Assembly: GCA_965214955.1 (NCBI GenBank)
Contig: CBDCCU010000009.1
Coordinates: 620,001-684,000 of the forward strand
Length of the DNA: 64,000 nucleotides
Direction of reading: 5' to 3'
DNA from: Aliikangiella sp965214955
GTDB taxonomy: Bacteria > Pseudomonadota > Gammaproteobacteria > Enterobacterales > Kangiellaceae
Shown here: piece by piece, positions 1 to 9,062 of the stretch
How the letters are laid out: each line of letters opens with the position of its first letter
How positions within the stretch are numbered: position 1 is the first letter of the stretch
Program-made: the position numbers and the translations under genes
The notes under the pieces: generated by a model
Told to the model about the DNA's origin: nothing
The model's database searches: none
Seen by the model: the letters and a program-made list of their open reading frames with translations, nothing else

Positions 1-987
1 ATTTCTTCGGTTTGAAAGCTTTTATCTTGTTGCATAAAGTTTTCTATATTCAGTTGAGAAAAACTTAATGCTTGATGATTATTAGAGTCATTTGCTTTAG
101 CTGAAAGAGAAAAATTATTAAGGTTTAAGTTTTGAATAGAAGCCGCTTGTTGCAAAGGAGAAAATTTTAACGATTTTAAGGTTAGAGCTTGTAAGCTAAA
201 ACTATTGTCAGCAATATTGGATAGGTTTTGTTTTTTCTAAAACTTCAAGCTTTTGTAAGCTTAACTTGTTGACTTGAATATTTTCATCAAATGATACATC
301 AGTAAAATTAAGTGATTTTAAACTAAGCAAAGGCAATTGATCTAAAGTTTCAGCCGTTAAATTTTTTAAATTAATGCTACCGTTATAAGTGATTTTTTGC
401 TGGTTAGATATATTTATTTTGTCTTTAATAGCAAATTGATTAAACAAAACACAAGCATTTAGCTTTTGATTGTGTTTAAGGGGAATTTTTAAATCTTGAA
501 AATCTTTAATAGATTCAAATAAACAAATTTTCCAATCAGATAACTGAATATCATTAATTGTTATTGACCAATCATTTTTTGATGCGGCAGGCTTTTTTGG
601 TTGGTTAAACTGAGCCAAAACAAATGGGCCAACTTGAGTAGGAACTAGGTTTGCACTATCAATATCCAGTTTTAATCCCTGTATTTGAGACGACTGAAGG
701 ATTAATTTATTGTTGAATAATTCTCGGTTATTCCACTTTATGATGAAATTTTTAAATTGGATATTTTTTCCAAGCTCATCACTTGCACTAAAATCCTTAA
801 TTTTTAATGTGCCATTCCAAAAGCTAAGCTCTAATTGACCAATGTTTACCTTGCTAACATAAGGAGCAAGAAAATGTTGTATTGCCCATGTTGCAATAAA
901 TGAGTTAGATGCAACTAATAAGCTAACCAAAAAAGCCAAACTCATAAAGAGCGAGGCTAACTTGTGTTTTTTTATCCATTGTAGCAA
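1..987 (-). pseudogene. AsmA/DUF748-like membrane-anchored protein, frameshifted and cut by the window edge
   Basis: The protein opens with one hydrophobic segment (around LASLFMSLAFLVSLLVA) followed by a long beta-rich periplasmic region, as in AsmA/DUF748-like envelope proteins. Reading stops early at 208, but the sequence beyond is clearly coding in the next frame: after ...LEVLEK it continues QNLSNIADNSFSLQALTLKS to the window edge with no stop. The frame change lies in a run of six A (minus strand, 231-236); five A would restore one continuous gene. It is therefore either a real one-base mutation, programmed slippage or a sequencing error. I prefer the TTG start at 987, seven bases after AGGA; an upstream TTG at 1041 would add residues that look non-signal. 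The family assignment rests on overall character, not a diagnostic motif. Confidence 0.55.
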
Positions 988-1122
988 TTGAATTTCCTGA
1001 ATATATTGGGATATACAGATTATACTTAGAGAGAAACTCAACGCCTAGTTTTTATGTGCTAATATTTAAGAATGTTGAACGAGGCTAAAACTTAGTTGCA
1101 ATATGTTAAAAAGGCAATAATT

Positions 1123-2103
1123 ATGCTGGTAGAAAAACACAAACTATTAGAGCAAAACGATAGGCAAGAGCTTATTGTTATGTGGCAAGATCTTGTTAAT
1201 TTAATGGCTGAGTTATGCGACACTCCAGCGGGTTTTATCGTTCAAGTAACTCCCGAAAACTATCAAGTAACCATTGCTAATCAAAATCTTAAAAACCCTT
1301 ATAAGGCTGGAGTAGTGATTGAGCATGATGTTAATATTTTTTGCCGTCAGGTTGTACAAGAGCAATCTCCTCTTTATGTTGGTAATGCTACTGAGCTAAA
1401 TGTGTGGCAAGACAATCCTGAGGTTTCAGCTGATGGTTTTAACACTTATTTAGGTTATCCGCTTTATTGGCCAAGCGGCAATATATTTGGCACCATTTGT
1501 GTCATGGATTTTGCCAAAACCGATTTTGATGAGCGTTATCATCGTTTATTACAACATTTTAAAAAAATGGCGGAATATGAGTTAAAACTTATTAATCAAA
1601 AGTTAACCATAGAGTTTATTTCTTATACTGACGAACAAACGCACCTTCTAAATCGTAGAGGGCTTTTGGCACAATATTCAAGTCGATTAAAACTGGCTGA
1701 TCGCCATAATGAACTGGTGGCGGTTAACTTTTATGATATTAATCAGCTCAAAAAAGTAAACGACAAGTTTGGTCATACTAGCGGTGACAAACTCATTGAA
1801 AATTTTGCAGAAGCATTAAACTTAACTTATCGAGAGACGGATCTACTGGCAAGATTTGGCGGTGATGAGTTTATTGGTTTGGTTTTCATTAAAAAAGCTA
1901 GCGAGATAGAGCGATTAAACTTAAGGCTAAAAGATAACTTAGCAAAATATGCTAGTGCTGTAGATATTACATTTAGCGTAGGAACTATTATTGTTGAGGC
2001 AAAAGAAATTAAAAGCGATCTTGATCTGCAAGAGATTATCGGTCAAGCTGATAAGGCAATGTATCGAGAAAAACAATTGCAAAAAAGTAACTCACCTATT
2101 TAA
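1123..2103 (+). CDS. GAF-GGDEF diguanylate cyclase
   Basis: Cytoplasmic c-di-GMP synthase of about 326 residues. The first ~155 residues look like a GAF sensor domain (TPAGFIVQV ... LGYPLYWPSGNIFGTICVMD). The second half is a GGDEF domain with the intact active-site motif ARFGGDEF and an RETD inhibitory I-site exactly five residues before it, so product feedback is expected. No membrane segment is present. The ATG at 1123 follows AAGG by eight bases; a TTG at 1096 is the alternative. It is read divergently from the AsmA-like gene and is followed 14 bp later by tesB, so the two may be co-transcribed. The ligand of the GAF domain cannot be read from sequence. Confidence 0.9.
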   Translation: MLVEKHKLLEQNDRQELIVMWQDLVNLMAELCDTPAGFIVQVTPENYQVTIANQNLKNPYKAGVVIEHDVNIFCRQVVQEQSPLYVGNATELNVWQDNPEVSADGFNTYLGYPLYWPSGNIFGTICVMDFAKTDFDERYHRLLQHFKKMAEYELKLINQKLTIEFISYTDEQTHLLNRRGLLAQYSSRLKLADRHNELVAVNFYDINQLKKVNDKFGHTSGDKLIENFAEALNLTYRETDLLARFGGDEFIGLVFIKKASEIERLNLRLKDNLAKYASAVDITFSVGTIIVEAKEIKSDLDLQEIIGQADKAMYREKQLQKSNSPI

Positions 2104-2117
2104 AGATCAGCTAAATT

Positions 2118-2978
2118 ATGGCTATAGTATTAGAAGAATTATTAGCGCTACTAAGCTTAGAAAAAATTGAACAAGGGCTTTACCGTGGCAATAGTCAAGA
2201 TATTGCACTAGGGCATGTGTTTGGCGGGCAAGTGATTGGGCAAGCATTGTCAGCGGCCAAAAGAACCATTGCGCCTGAACGTTCGGTACATTCTTTTCAT
2301 AGTTATTTTTTAAGACCTGGTGATGCCACTAAACCCATTGTTTATGATGTTGAAAATATTCGTGATGGTGGCAGTATTTCTACTCGTAGAGTAAAAGCTA
2401 TTCAAAATGGCAAGCGTATTTTCTTTATGTCTGCTTCATTTCATCAGGCCACTCAAGGTTTTGAGCATCAAGCCACAATGCCGCAAGTAGAGCAGCCCGA
2501 AAACCTGACATCAGAGCTTGAAATTGTGCGACAGTTTGCCGATAAAATTCCAGCAGCAATTCGTGACTTGGCAACTTGTGAAAAACCCATAGAAATAAAA
2601 CCTGTTGAGTATTTTAATCCACTAAAACCTGATGCGACACCACCCAAAAGGCACGTTTGGATGAAGGCTAATGGTGAACTTCCCGATGATTTAAGAATAC
2701 ATAAATACTTATTGGCCTATGCTTCAGATTTTGCTTTTTTGCCTGTTGCAGGGCAGCCCCATAAAGTATCTTTTATGCTACCTGAGTTTCAAATGGCAAC
2801 CATTGATCATAGCATGTGGTTTCATCGTGATTTTCGTTTTGATGACTGGTTACTGCATGTGATTGAAAGCCCATCGGCAAGTTATGATAGAGGTTTTGTG
2901 CGAGGTCAGTTTTTTGATCGTAACGGACGATTAGTGGCTAGCACCGCACAAGAAGGAGTAATGCGAGTTAAGCGTTAA
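2118..2978 (+). CDS. tesB: Acyl-CoA thioesterase II
   Basis: Hydrolyses fatty acyl-CoA to free fatty acid and CoA in the cytoplasm. The 286-residue length matches TesB. It shows the double hot-dog layout: an N-terminal half with LGHVFGGQVIGQAL and VHSFHSYFLRPG, and a C-terminal half with TIDHSMWFHRDFRFDDWLL and STAQEGVMR. The Asp of TIDHS, a Thr/Ser in the following strand region and the Gln of TAQEG correspond to the catalytic Asp-Thr-Gln set known in E. coli TesB. It starts 14 bp after the GAF-GGDEF gene. Nothing unusual is visible. Confidence 0.93.
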   Translation: MAIVLEELLALLSLEKIEQGLYRGNSQDIALGHVFGGQVIGQALSAAKRTIAPERSVHSFHSYFLRPGDATKPIVYDVENIRDGGSISTRRVKAIQNGKRIFFMSASFHQATQGFEHQATMPQVEQPENLTSELEIVRQFADKIPAAIRDLATCEKPIEIKPVEYFNPLKPDATPPKRHVWMKANGELPDDLRIHKYLLAYASDFAFLPVAGQPHKVSFMLPEFQMATIDHSMWFHRDFRFDDWLLHVIESPSASYDRGFVRGQFFDRNGRLVASTAQEGVMRVKR

Positions 2979-3004
2979 AATCAGTGCTTAAATCTTAGTC
3001 TATT

Positions 3005-3244
3005 TTAGTGGCAACGAGTGAGCTGATTAATCACTTTTAGTATATGCTCGGCAGTTTCAATACCTCTATCGGTTAGGTAGCCACCATCATTCTGAGTAAT
3101 CAAACCTTTATGATAAAGCCTTTCTGCTGCGGCTTTTTTGCTGGGATCTGCATCACTGTGGATCTTTATACCTTCGCTAGTTGAGCTTAAATTAAATAAA
3201 CTCAATAATTGTATTTCGGCGAGAAGGTCGTCAGATATTGTCAT
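3005..3244 (-). CDS. TIGR02647 family small conserved protein
   Basis: 79 residues that match the pattern I know for the TIGR02647 family of gammaproteobacteria: LLxLFNLxSTxEGIKxHxDADPxKxAAAxRLxxKGLITQxDGGYLTDxG. The shape (helices and a wing-like GGYLTDRG turn) resembles a small winged-helix fold, but no function is established for the family. It is transcribed towards tesB with only a 26-bp gap and no clear terminator. Confidence 0.85.
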   Translation of the reverse strand: MTISDDLLAEIQLLSLFNLSSTSEGIKIHSDADPSKKAAAERLYHKGLITQNDGGYLTDRGIETAEHILKVINQLTRCH

Positions 3245-3340
3245 ATTTATGATCCAGTTCTAATCAATTTACCTTATCAACATAGCACTTTTAAAAGCAA
3301 ATGTCGTTATTGATTGAATAAAAGGTAAAAAACATTAAAT

Positions 3341-3359
3341 AGTAATGGTTATCATTTGC
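3341..3359. promoter_or_regulatory. Putative Fur box
   Basis: AGTAATGGTTATCATTTGC matches about 14 of 19 positions of the Fur consensus and is built around a near-palindromic AATGGTTATCATT core. It lies about 63-80 bp upstream of the small gene at 3422, a typical operator position. It also lies about 100 bp upstream of the divergent gene ending at 3005. This is a motif match only. Confidence 0.4.
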
Positions 3360-3421
3360 GTTTAATGTTTGTCTGTATTAGAGTAGTGTGGATTGTATTT
3401 AATGGATAAAGGAGAAAAATT

Positions 3422-3643
3422 ATGGGGTATCAAATAGAAGCCTACTTAGAAAACGGGCAGCCGGCATTAAAAATTTATGATGTTGATAAGCAAGATCTCT
3501 GCCTGTCTTGGCGTTACCGAAAAAATCAAAACGGACAAGAATCTCAGTCAGAAATACATCGGCTGTTTCGAGAGTTGTTATTACTCACTTGTCAGCAAGA
3601 TTTGCACAATGTAAGGGTTTTTAATTTGCAAGCGAGTAATTAA
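3422..3643 (+). CDS. Small conserved-looking protein of unknown function
   Basis: 73 residues, soluble, no signal peptide. A strong ribosome-binding site (AAAGGAG, eight bases before ATG) supports translation. The sequence has an N-terminal beta-rich stretch (YQIEAYLENGQPALKIYD) and a C-terminal helix (EIHRLFRELLLLTCQQ). I do not recognise a family. A Fur-like box upstream suggests iron-regulated expression. Its 3' end overlaps the convergent gene at 3640 by four bases. Confidence 0.7.
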   Translation: MGYQIEAYLENGQPALKIYDVDKQDLCLSWRYRKNQNGQESQSEIHRLFRELLLLTCQQDLHNVRVFNLQASN

Positions 3644-4146
3644 TGGTTAATTTGTTGCTCGATTAATAAAGCAAAGCTATCTGCTGAAATTTTTGATCCT
3701 ATTTCGGCAATTACAACATGCATGTCCTTATTCCATTGGCAGAAAAGGCTAACATCGCCATGGTTACCTTTGGCTTTTTCAAGAGTGTAGCAACTAATGG
3801 TTTTGTTACTAGAGTTGCTAGAGTTACTGAAGTTGTCAGAGTTGAATTTGAAGTTGGCTAAAATGCCAACAAAAATACACTCACAATAAGCCTCAACAGG
3901 TGGCATTTTAATGACAACCAAAGGCTGTTGATTAGGTGCAAATATAGAAACACTTAAATCATCGGCATTTAGTTGGCTGCTATCTTGTGGGTAGTTCGTA
4001 TTAATTTGGTTAATTAAGTCATTAATAAATATTTTGTGATCGTTTGAAGCCATTAAAGAAAAAAATGGCTCGGGCTGGTTTTCGGCAAATAACCTAAATG
4101 CCTCGTGCCCTAAAATATAGTGTTTTTGTCTTGGTTTATTTTTCAT
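3640..4146 (-). CDS. Hypothetical protein linked to the Rieske oxygenase
   Basis: 168 residues, no signal peptide or membrane segment. It contains a low-complexity Ser/Asn stretch (DNFSNSSNSSN) near residue 105, encoded by short imperfect DNA repeats, and three Cys residues, two of them in AYCECIFVG. Its start overlaps the end of the Rieske gene by 11 bp, so the two are almost certainly translationally coupled, and it may serve the same pathway. No family is recognised. Confidence 0.65.
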   Translation of the reverse strand: MKNKPRQKHYILGHEAFRLFAENQPEPFFSLMASNDHKIFINDLINQINTNYPQDSSQLNADDLSVSIFAPNQQPLVVIKMPPVEAYCECIFVGILANFKFNSDNFSNSSNSSNKTISCYTLEKAKGNHGDVSLFCQWNKDMHVVIAEIGSKISADSFALLIEQQINH

Positions 4147-5263
4147 ATTGATTAAGAATAAAATTTTTCAGGCACTTACGGTATAAATTTTGAAAATGTA
4201 AAACACCCATTTCGCGCTTTATGCATAAACGACCAGCATGGTAGCTTCCAGAGTTTAATCCTTGCTGAACTTTTTCGCAGATCGTAATATCTTCGTCTTG
4301 TACTTCGTCACTAAACTCGCGATCTTGCTGAATTAATTGTTTGGTTTTTTTACTATTGAGATTGTGATAATAGTAATCGAATAAAATTTTAGTTTGATTA
4401 TTGCCATGGGGCAAAATAAGATTAGTTTGTAGTCTATTTGGCAAAATATTCAACATTAAATTGGGAAACACACAATAATAGTGGGCTTGTCCTTCGCCAT
4501 AAAAATTAGCTTCGTCTTGCTCTAAAGATTCAGCACTATTTTCATCGAGCGGACTATATTGATAGCTATGCCATTCATGTAAGATAGTATCGTAACGTTT
4601 GTAATCTAATAATTTGCTTAAGCCCGGATGAACATGCGGCAAGTGATAACCTTCTAAATAATTATCCATATAAACTTTCCAGTTACAATTAATAATATAT
4701 TCATCACGGTGGCTAAATTCCATTTGCGATAAATTGATAGGCTTAATGGTTTCTTCAATACCTTTAAATAATGTTTCAAGCGGAGGCGGATTATCACTTA
4801 TTGAGACAAATACTAAGCTTTGCCAAACATCAACTTTGGCTTGCGGTAAGTGATATTGGCAAGTATTAAAGTTAGGGGTTGAACGCATTTCTGGTGCACT
4901 GCGTAAATCGCCATCAAGATTGTAAGTCCAGCCATGATAAGCGCAACGCAATGATTTATTGTTGCCGTTTTTTAAAGCAACAGGTCCTGCTCGGTGGCGA
5001 CAAACATTATGAAAAGCTTTAAGCTGATTATTTTGGTTTTTAACCACTACAATAGGAATATTTCCTACTTGACCAATAACTTGATCACCTACATTTTTTA
5101 ATTCACTAATATGCGCAACTAATTGCCAGTGAGACTCAAATATGGCTTTATTTTCTAGCGCTAAAATATCAGGTTCAACATATAAGCTTGCTGGTAAAGT
5201 AAAAGCGTTTTCTTTAGAAGTAAGCTCTAAATCTTTGTGCAAATGTTTGTACTGGTTTATCAC
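4136..5263 (-). CDS. Rieske-type ring-hydroxylating/choline monooxygenase-like oxygenase, alpha subunit
   Basis: 375 residues. The N-terminal Rieske domain has the [2Fe-2S] ligands CRH...CAYHGWTYNLDG (CxH, then CxxH). The catalytic domain has the mononuclear iron region NWKVYMDNYLEGYHLPHVHPG, supplying His-x4-His-type ligands and the bridging acid. The overall look (NCNWKVYMDNYLEGYHL) is closest to choline/carnitine-type single-substrate oxygenases rather than large aromatic dioxygenases. It starts with GTG, 11 bp after the aldehyde dehydrogenase stop, and overlaps the next gene. An oxygenase plus an aldehyde dehydrogenase would fit choline-like oxidation, but the substrate cannot be read here. 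No ferredoxin or reductase partner is adjacent. Confidence 0.85.
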   Translation of the reverse strand: MINQYKHLHKDLELTSKENAFTLPASLYVEPDILALENKAIFESHWQLVAHISELKNVGDQVIGQVGNIPIVVVKNQNNQLKAFHNVCRHRAGPVALKNGNNKSLRCAYHGWTYNLDGDLRSAPEMRSTPNFNTCQYHLPQAKVDVWQSLVFVSISDNPPPLETLFKGIEETIKPINLSQMEFSHRDEYIINCNWKVYMDNYLEGYHLPHVHPGLSKLLDYKRYDTILHEWHSYQYSPLDENSAESLEQDEANFYGEGQAHYYCVFPNLMLNILPNRLQTNLILPHGNNQTKILFDYYYHNLNSKKTKQLIQQDREFSDEVQDEDITICEKVQQGLNSGSYHAGRLCIKREMGVLHFQNLYRKCLKNFILNQYEK

Positions 5264-5274
5264 TTAATGCTCAC

Positions 5275-6702
5275 TTACAAATCGAGACCATTAATGGCTT
5301 TAATTTCTAAATAATCTTCAAATCCATGTGCGCCCCATTCGCGTCCATTACCCGATTGTTTGTAGCCGCCAAATGGAGAATATAAATCACCCGAATTTCC
5401 ATTAATATTAATACTGCCTGCTCTTAGTTTATTGGCAATGCGTTCAATTGCTTTTGAGTCGTTACCTTGAATATAAGCGGCTAGTCCATAGGGGGAATCG
5501 TTGGCAATATCAACCGCATCTTGCTCATCTTTATAGCCAATAATAGAGATTACAGGGCCAAAAATTTCTTCACGCGCAATGGTCATATCATTGGTAACAT
5601 TGGCAAAGACTGTGGGTTTTACAAAATAACCTTGCTCGCAATTTTCGGGTTTTCCAACACCGCCACAAACTAGCTCTGCGCCTTCATCAATCCCTTTTTG
5701 AATAAGCGCTTGTACTTTATTAAATTGCATTTCGCTGACTAAAGGACCCATTGTAGTGTCTTCATTTTTAGGATCGCCAACCACTATTTTTTCTGCTGCT
5801 TTTTTTGCCACTTCTATCGCGGTAGACATTTTGTCTACAGGCACCAGCATTCTTGTCGGCGCATTACAGGATTGCCCTGTGTTATTACAGACCGAAAAAG
5901 TGCCGCGCTTTACTGCTTTTTCAAAACCATCGTCAGCTAAAATAATATTCGCAGACTTACCGCCAAGCTCTTGAGTTACTCGTTTAATGGTTGGCGCGGC
6001 ATTTTGCGCAACTAAAGATCCTGCTCGGGTAGAGCCCGTAAATGAAACCATGTCTACATCAGCATGGCTAGAAAGCGCACTGCCAACACCTTGACCATCA
6101 CCATTTACTAAATTAAATACACCTGCTGGAACACCCGCTTTATCTATAATTTCGGCAAAAATATAGGCGCTTAGCGGTGCAATCTCAGATGGCTTTAATA
6201 CCATGGTGCAACCTGTGGCTAATGCGGGAGCTACCTTGCAAGTAATTTGGTTAATTGGCCAGTTCCAAGGGGTGATTAATGCGCAAACACCAATAGGCTC
6301 TTTAACAATTAAGCTTGTTTGTTCTTGTTTTTTAAATTCATAGTTAGTTAGCACTTTGAGTGCGGTTTTTAAATGGCCTAATCCAGCACCAGCCTGAGCT
6401 TTCATGGCTAATGACATTGGTGCGCCCATTTCTTCGCTAATGGCTTCAGCCATATCATTGTAACGGTTTTTGTATTCAGCAATAATGGCTTCAAGCAACT
6501 CAATTCGCTCACCTCTGCTTGAAAAACCATAGGTTGAAAATGCCGTTTTTGCCGCGTTAACCGCTAAATTGACATCAGCGCTATTACCGAGCGATATGAT
6601 TGCACAGGGTTGTTCATTAGCAGGGTTAATAACTTCAAATGGTGAATGTTCTGTAGGAGCTAGCCATTCACCATTGATATAAAATTTTTGATAATCACGC
6701 AT
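5275..6702 (-). CDS. NAD(P)-dependent aldehyde dehydrogenase
   Basis: 475 residues, full length for the ALDH superfamily. It has the cofactor region TPWNWPINQ and FTGSTRAG, catalytic Glu in ELGGKSAN, catalytic Cys in NNTGQSCNAPTR and the conserved EEIFGPV and SPFGGYKQSGNGRE motifs. It oxidises an aldehyde to the acid in the cytoplasm. It is the first gene of an operon with the Rieske oxygenase (11-bp gap) and the small coupled gene, so it probably oxidises the aldehyde released by that oxygenase. The specific substrate is unknown. Confidence 0.92.
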   Translation of the reverse strand: MRDYQKFYINGEWLAPTEHSPFEVINPANEQPCAIISLGNSADVNLAVNAAKTAFSTYGFSSRGERIELLEAIIAEYKNRYNDMAEAISEEMGAPMSLAMKAQAGAGLGHLKTALKVLTNYEFKKQEQTSLIVKEPIGVCALITPWNWPINQITCKVAPALATGCTMVLKPSEIAPLSAYIFAEIIDKAGVPAGVFNLVNGDGQGVGSALSSHADVDMVSFTGSTRAGSLVAQNAAPTIKRVTQELGGKSANIILADDGFEKAVKRGTFSVCNNTGQSCNAPTRMLVPVDKMSTAIEVAKKAAEKIVVGDPKNEDTTMGPLVSEMQFNKVQALIQKGIDEGAELVCGGVGKPENCEQGYFVKPTVFANVTNDMTIAREEIFGPVISIIGYKDEQDAVDIANDSPYGLAAYIQGNDSKAIERIANKLRAGSININGNSGDLYSPFGGYKQSGNGREWGAHGFEDYLEIKAINGLDL

Positions 6703-6864
6703 AATTTAGCACTCTAAACTAGGGAACAAGACAAGCAAATTAACTCTGTTCACAGGCATAATCAAGTTTAAATTCGACTCATTCATTGATAAGCAAAAAG
6801 TCTATTGTTGAGCTATATTAAAATATATTGATTTTTTATTTGTAATGCAGGGTATCTCCTCACC

Positions 6865-8952
6865 GTGAAGTTCAAAAGATCTATAAATGCTATTAGTCGG
6901 TGGCTATTATTAATTCTATTTGCTCAACCTTGCCATTCAGCAGAAATGAAAGAGCTTATATCAATGAGCTTAGAGGATTTTAGTGAGCTTGATATTGTTG
7001 TCACTTCGGTTGCTAAAAAGCAACAATCTATCTCAGAAACCGCTGCTGCAATATTTGTTATTAGCCAGCAAGACATTCGTCGCTCGGGTGCTAAAACGCT
7101 ACCCGATGTATTAAGGATGGCTCCTGGAGTTCATGTAGCAAGGGTTAGCCGCTTTAGATGGGCTGTAAGTGCTCGTGGTGATAACGATGTTTTTGCGCGC
7201 AGTATGCTAGTTTTGGTTGATGGTAGAACTTCATTCAATCTTTTATTTGGTGGTATTTATTGGGATCTTAAAGATCAACCCCTAGAAGAAATAGAACGAA
7301 TTGAAGTGATAAGAGGGAGTGGGGCTGCAATTTGGGGAGCCAACGCGGTTAATGGTGTTATTAATATTATTACTCGATCAGCTAACACTAATCATGGAAC
7401 CAAAGTTGTCATGGGGGGAGGAACAGAAGAGAAAGCTTTTGCTAGTTTTTCTAATGCAGATAAATTGAGTGAAAATACCGATTATCGTTTTTATCTGGGT
7501 TACAGAGAGCTTGATGGTTCGGTTGACCAATTTGGGGACGACTTTGCCGATGATTGGCAGCAATTAAGAACGAGTTATCAGCTATTGTGGCAACCTTCTG
7601 AGGACGAAAAACTTACTGTAAGCGGCTTAATTTATGATAACAAAGGTAAAGCAACGTTAAATCAGTTTTCATTTGAAACGATAGATCTACGAGAGGTAAC
7701 AGAAAACCTAAGCTCTTCTGGCGGAGATATTTCTGTTGATTGGAAAAAACAGTTATCAAACACCTCTCACTGGCAATTGCGTGCAAGCTTTGAAACCATT
7801 AACAAAGATGATCGTATTCAAGGCAAAGATGATAGAGATTCTATTGAAGTTGATTTTAATCATCGACTAGCACTAGCTAGCAACCATGATGTTATTTGGG
7901 GAATAAATTACCGAAAATTAGACTATCAACTTGAATTGCAAGATTCGGTTAACTTTATTCCTTCGAGTGATAAGTTAGATGTTTTGAGCGTTTATTTACA
8001 AGATGAAATTAGCCTTATTGATGATAAACTTAGCCTTTCTTTAGGAGCCCATTATGAGCAAAATGATTTTACTGATTCTGAGCTTCAGCCTGATATAAGG
8101 TTAGTTTGGGCAGTATCAAAAGAGCAATTTTTGTGGACGACCTTGTCTAAATCGGTAAGGGTTCCATTAATAGCGACTGTTGGAACTCAAGTATATACCT
8201 TGGGTGTGGTGCAAAATGATCCTCGCTTTGGCGGAGCTCTTCCTTCGGTTACGGTATTAGACACTTTAACCGATAGCCTTAAAAGTGAAAAAGTATATGC
8301 TTTTGAATTAGGTTACAGGCATTCTTTGGGGCAAGAGCTGAGTTATGAAATTAGTACCTATTATAACAAATTAGCCGATCTTTTTAGCACTAATAGTAAT
8401 TTTCCAACCTGTGAGCCTGCGGGCTTAGCATTATCTGCCGATTGTTTTTTACCGAATTCAAATGTTCAGTTTATTCAGCTTTTGTTAGATCGCAGCTTAT
8501 CTACTAATGACATTAGCGGTAGAGCAATAGGCTTAGAGGCAAATATCAATTGGAATATTCATCAATCTTTACAAATGAAGTTAGCCTACAGCTATCACAA
8601 TAGAAACTTAAGTGCTGATTTTAATGATCCTGCGGTAATTGAGACTGCCCTTAGAGCAACTAAAAAAGAACCCCAAAACAATTTAAGCTGGTTAACAACT
8701 TATCAATTTAATGATAAGGCCGATATGAGTTTTTGGTTAAGATATGTCGATAAATTAGAAAGTTTAGGTGTTGATGATTATGTTAATGCAGATATTCGTT
8801 TTTCTTGGCAGGTAACTGAAGAATTTGAGCTATCTTTAGTCGGGCAAAATATCTTAAAAAAATCGCAACAAGAATACAATGATGTTATTGCTGGAAACCC
8901 AATTACAGAAGTTGAGCAAGGCTACTATTTTCAGCTGAGCTGGAATTATTAG
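6865..8952 (+). CDS. TonB-dependent outer-membrane receptor, first of a tandem pair
   Basis: 695 residues. A signal peptide ends near CHSA; a TonB-box-like DIVVTSVAKK follows, then a plug domain (FVISQQDIRRSG...LPDVLRMAPGVHV, IEVIRGSGAAIWGANAVNGVINIITRS). A long beta-barrel ends in aromatic Y at the C terminus, as outer-membrane insertion requires. It starts with GTG; the ribosome site is weak. It is a close paralogue of the next gene (same length, plug nearly superimposable). It lies upstream of YfiR-like and GGDEF-EAL genes, so it may sense or import a ligand tied to c-di-GMP control rather than a siderophore. No Fur box was seen upstream. Confidence 0.92.
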   Translation: MKFKRSINAISRWLLLILFAQPCHSAEMKELISMSLEDFSELDIVVTSVAKKQQSISETAAAIFVISQQDIRRSGAKTLPDVLRMAPGVHVARVSRFRWAVSARGDNDVFARSMLVLVDGRTSFNLLFGGIYWDLKDQPLEEIERIEVIRGSGAAIWGANAVNGVINIITRSANTNHGTKVVMGGGTEEKAFASFSNADKLSENTDYRFYLGYRELDGSVDQFGDDFADDWQQLRTSYQLLWQPSEDEKLTVSGLIYDNKGKATLNQFSFETIDLREVTENLSSSGGDISVDWKKQLSNTSHWQLRASFETINKDDRIQGKDDRDSIEVDFNHRLALASNHDVIWGINYRKLDYQLELQDSVNFIPSSDKLDVLSVYLQDEISLIDDKLSLSLGAHYEQNDFTDSELQPDIRLVWAVSKEQFLWTTLSKSVRVPLIATVGTQVYTLGVVQNDPRFGGALPSVTVLDTLTDSLKSEKVYAFELGYRHSLGQELSYEISTYYNKLADLFSTNSNFPTCEPAGLALSADCFLPNSNVQFIQLLLDRSLSTNDISGRAIGLEANINWNIHQSLQMKLAYSYHNRNLSADFNDPAVIETALRATKKEPQNNLSWLTTYQFNDKADMSFWLRYVDKLESLGVDDYVNADIRFSWQVTEEFELSLVGQNILKKSQQEYNDVIAGNPITEVEQGYYFQLSWNY

Positions 8953-9062
8953 TTAACTTTTAATTCTAGGATTAACAGACCCTAATAAATTGGTCGTAAA
9001 TTAACCCATAAAGTATAAGATCTTGAAGGAGAGTAGGAATTTATTAGCCTATTTCAATCAAA

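Noticed and set aside
6720..6864. Riboswitch or Fur site before the first TonB receptor
   Set aside because: No GEMM, cobalamin, TPP-type blocks or Fur-like palindrome were found in this 145-bp region.
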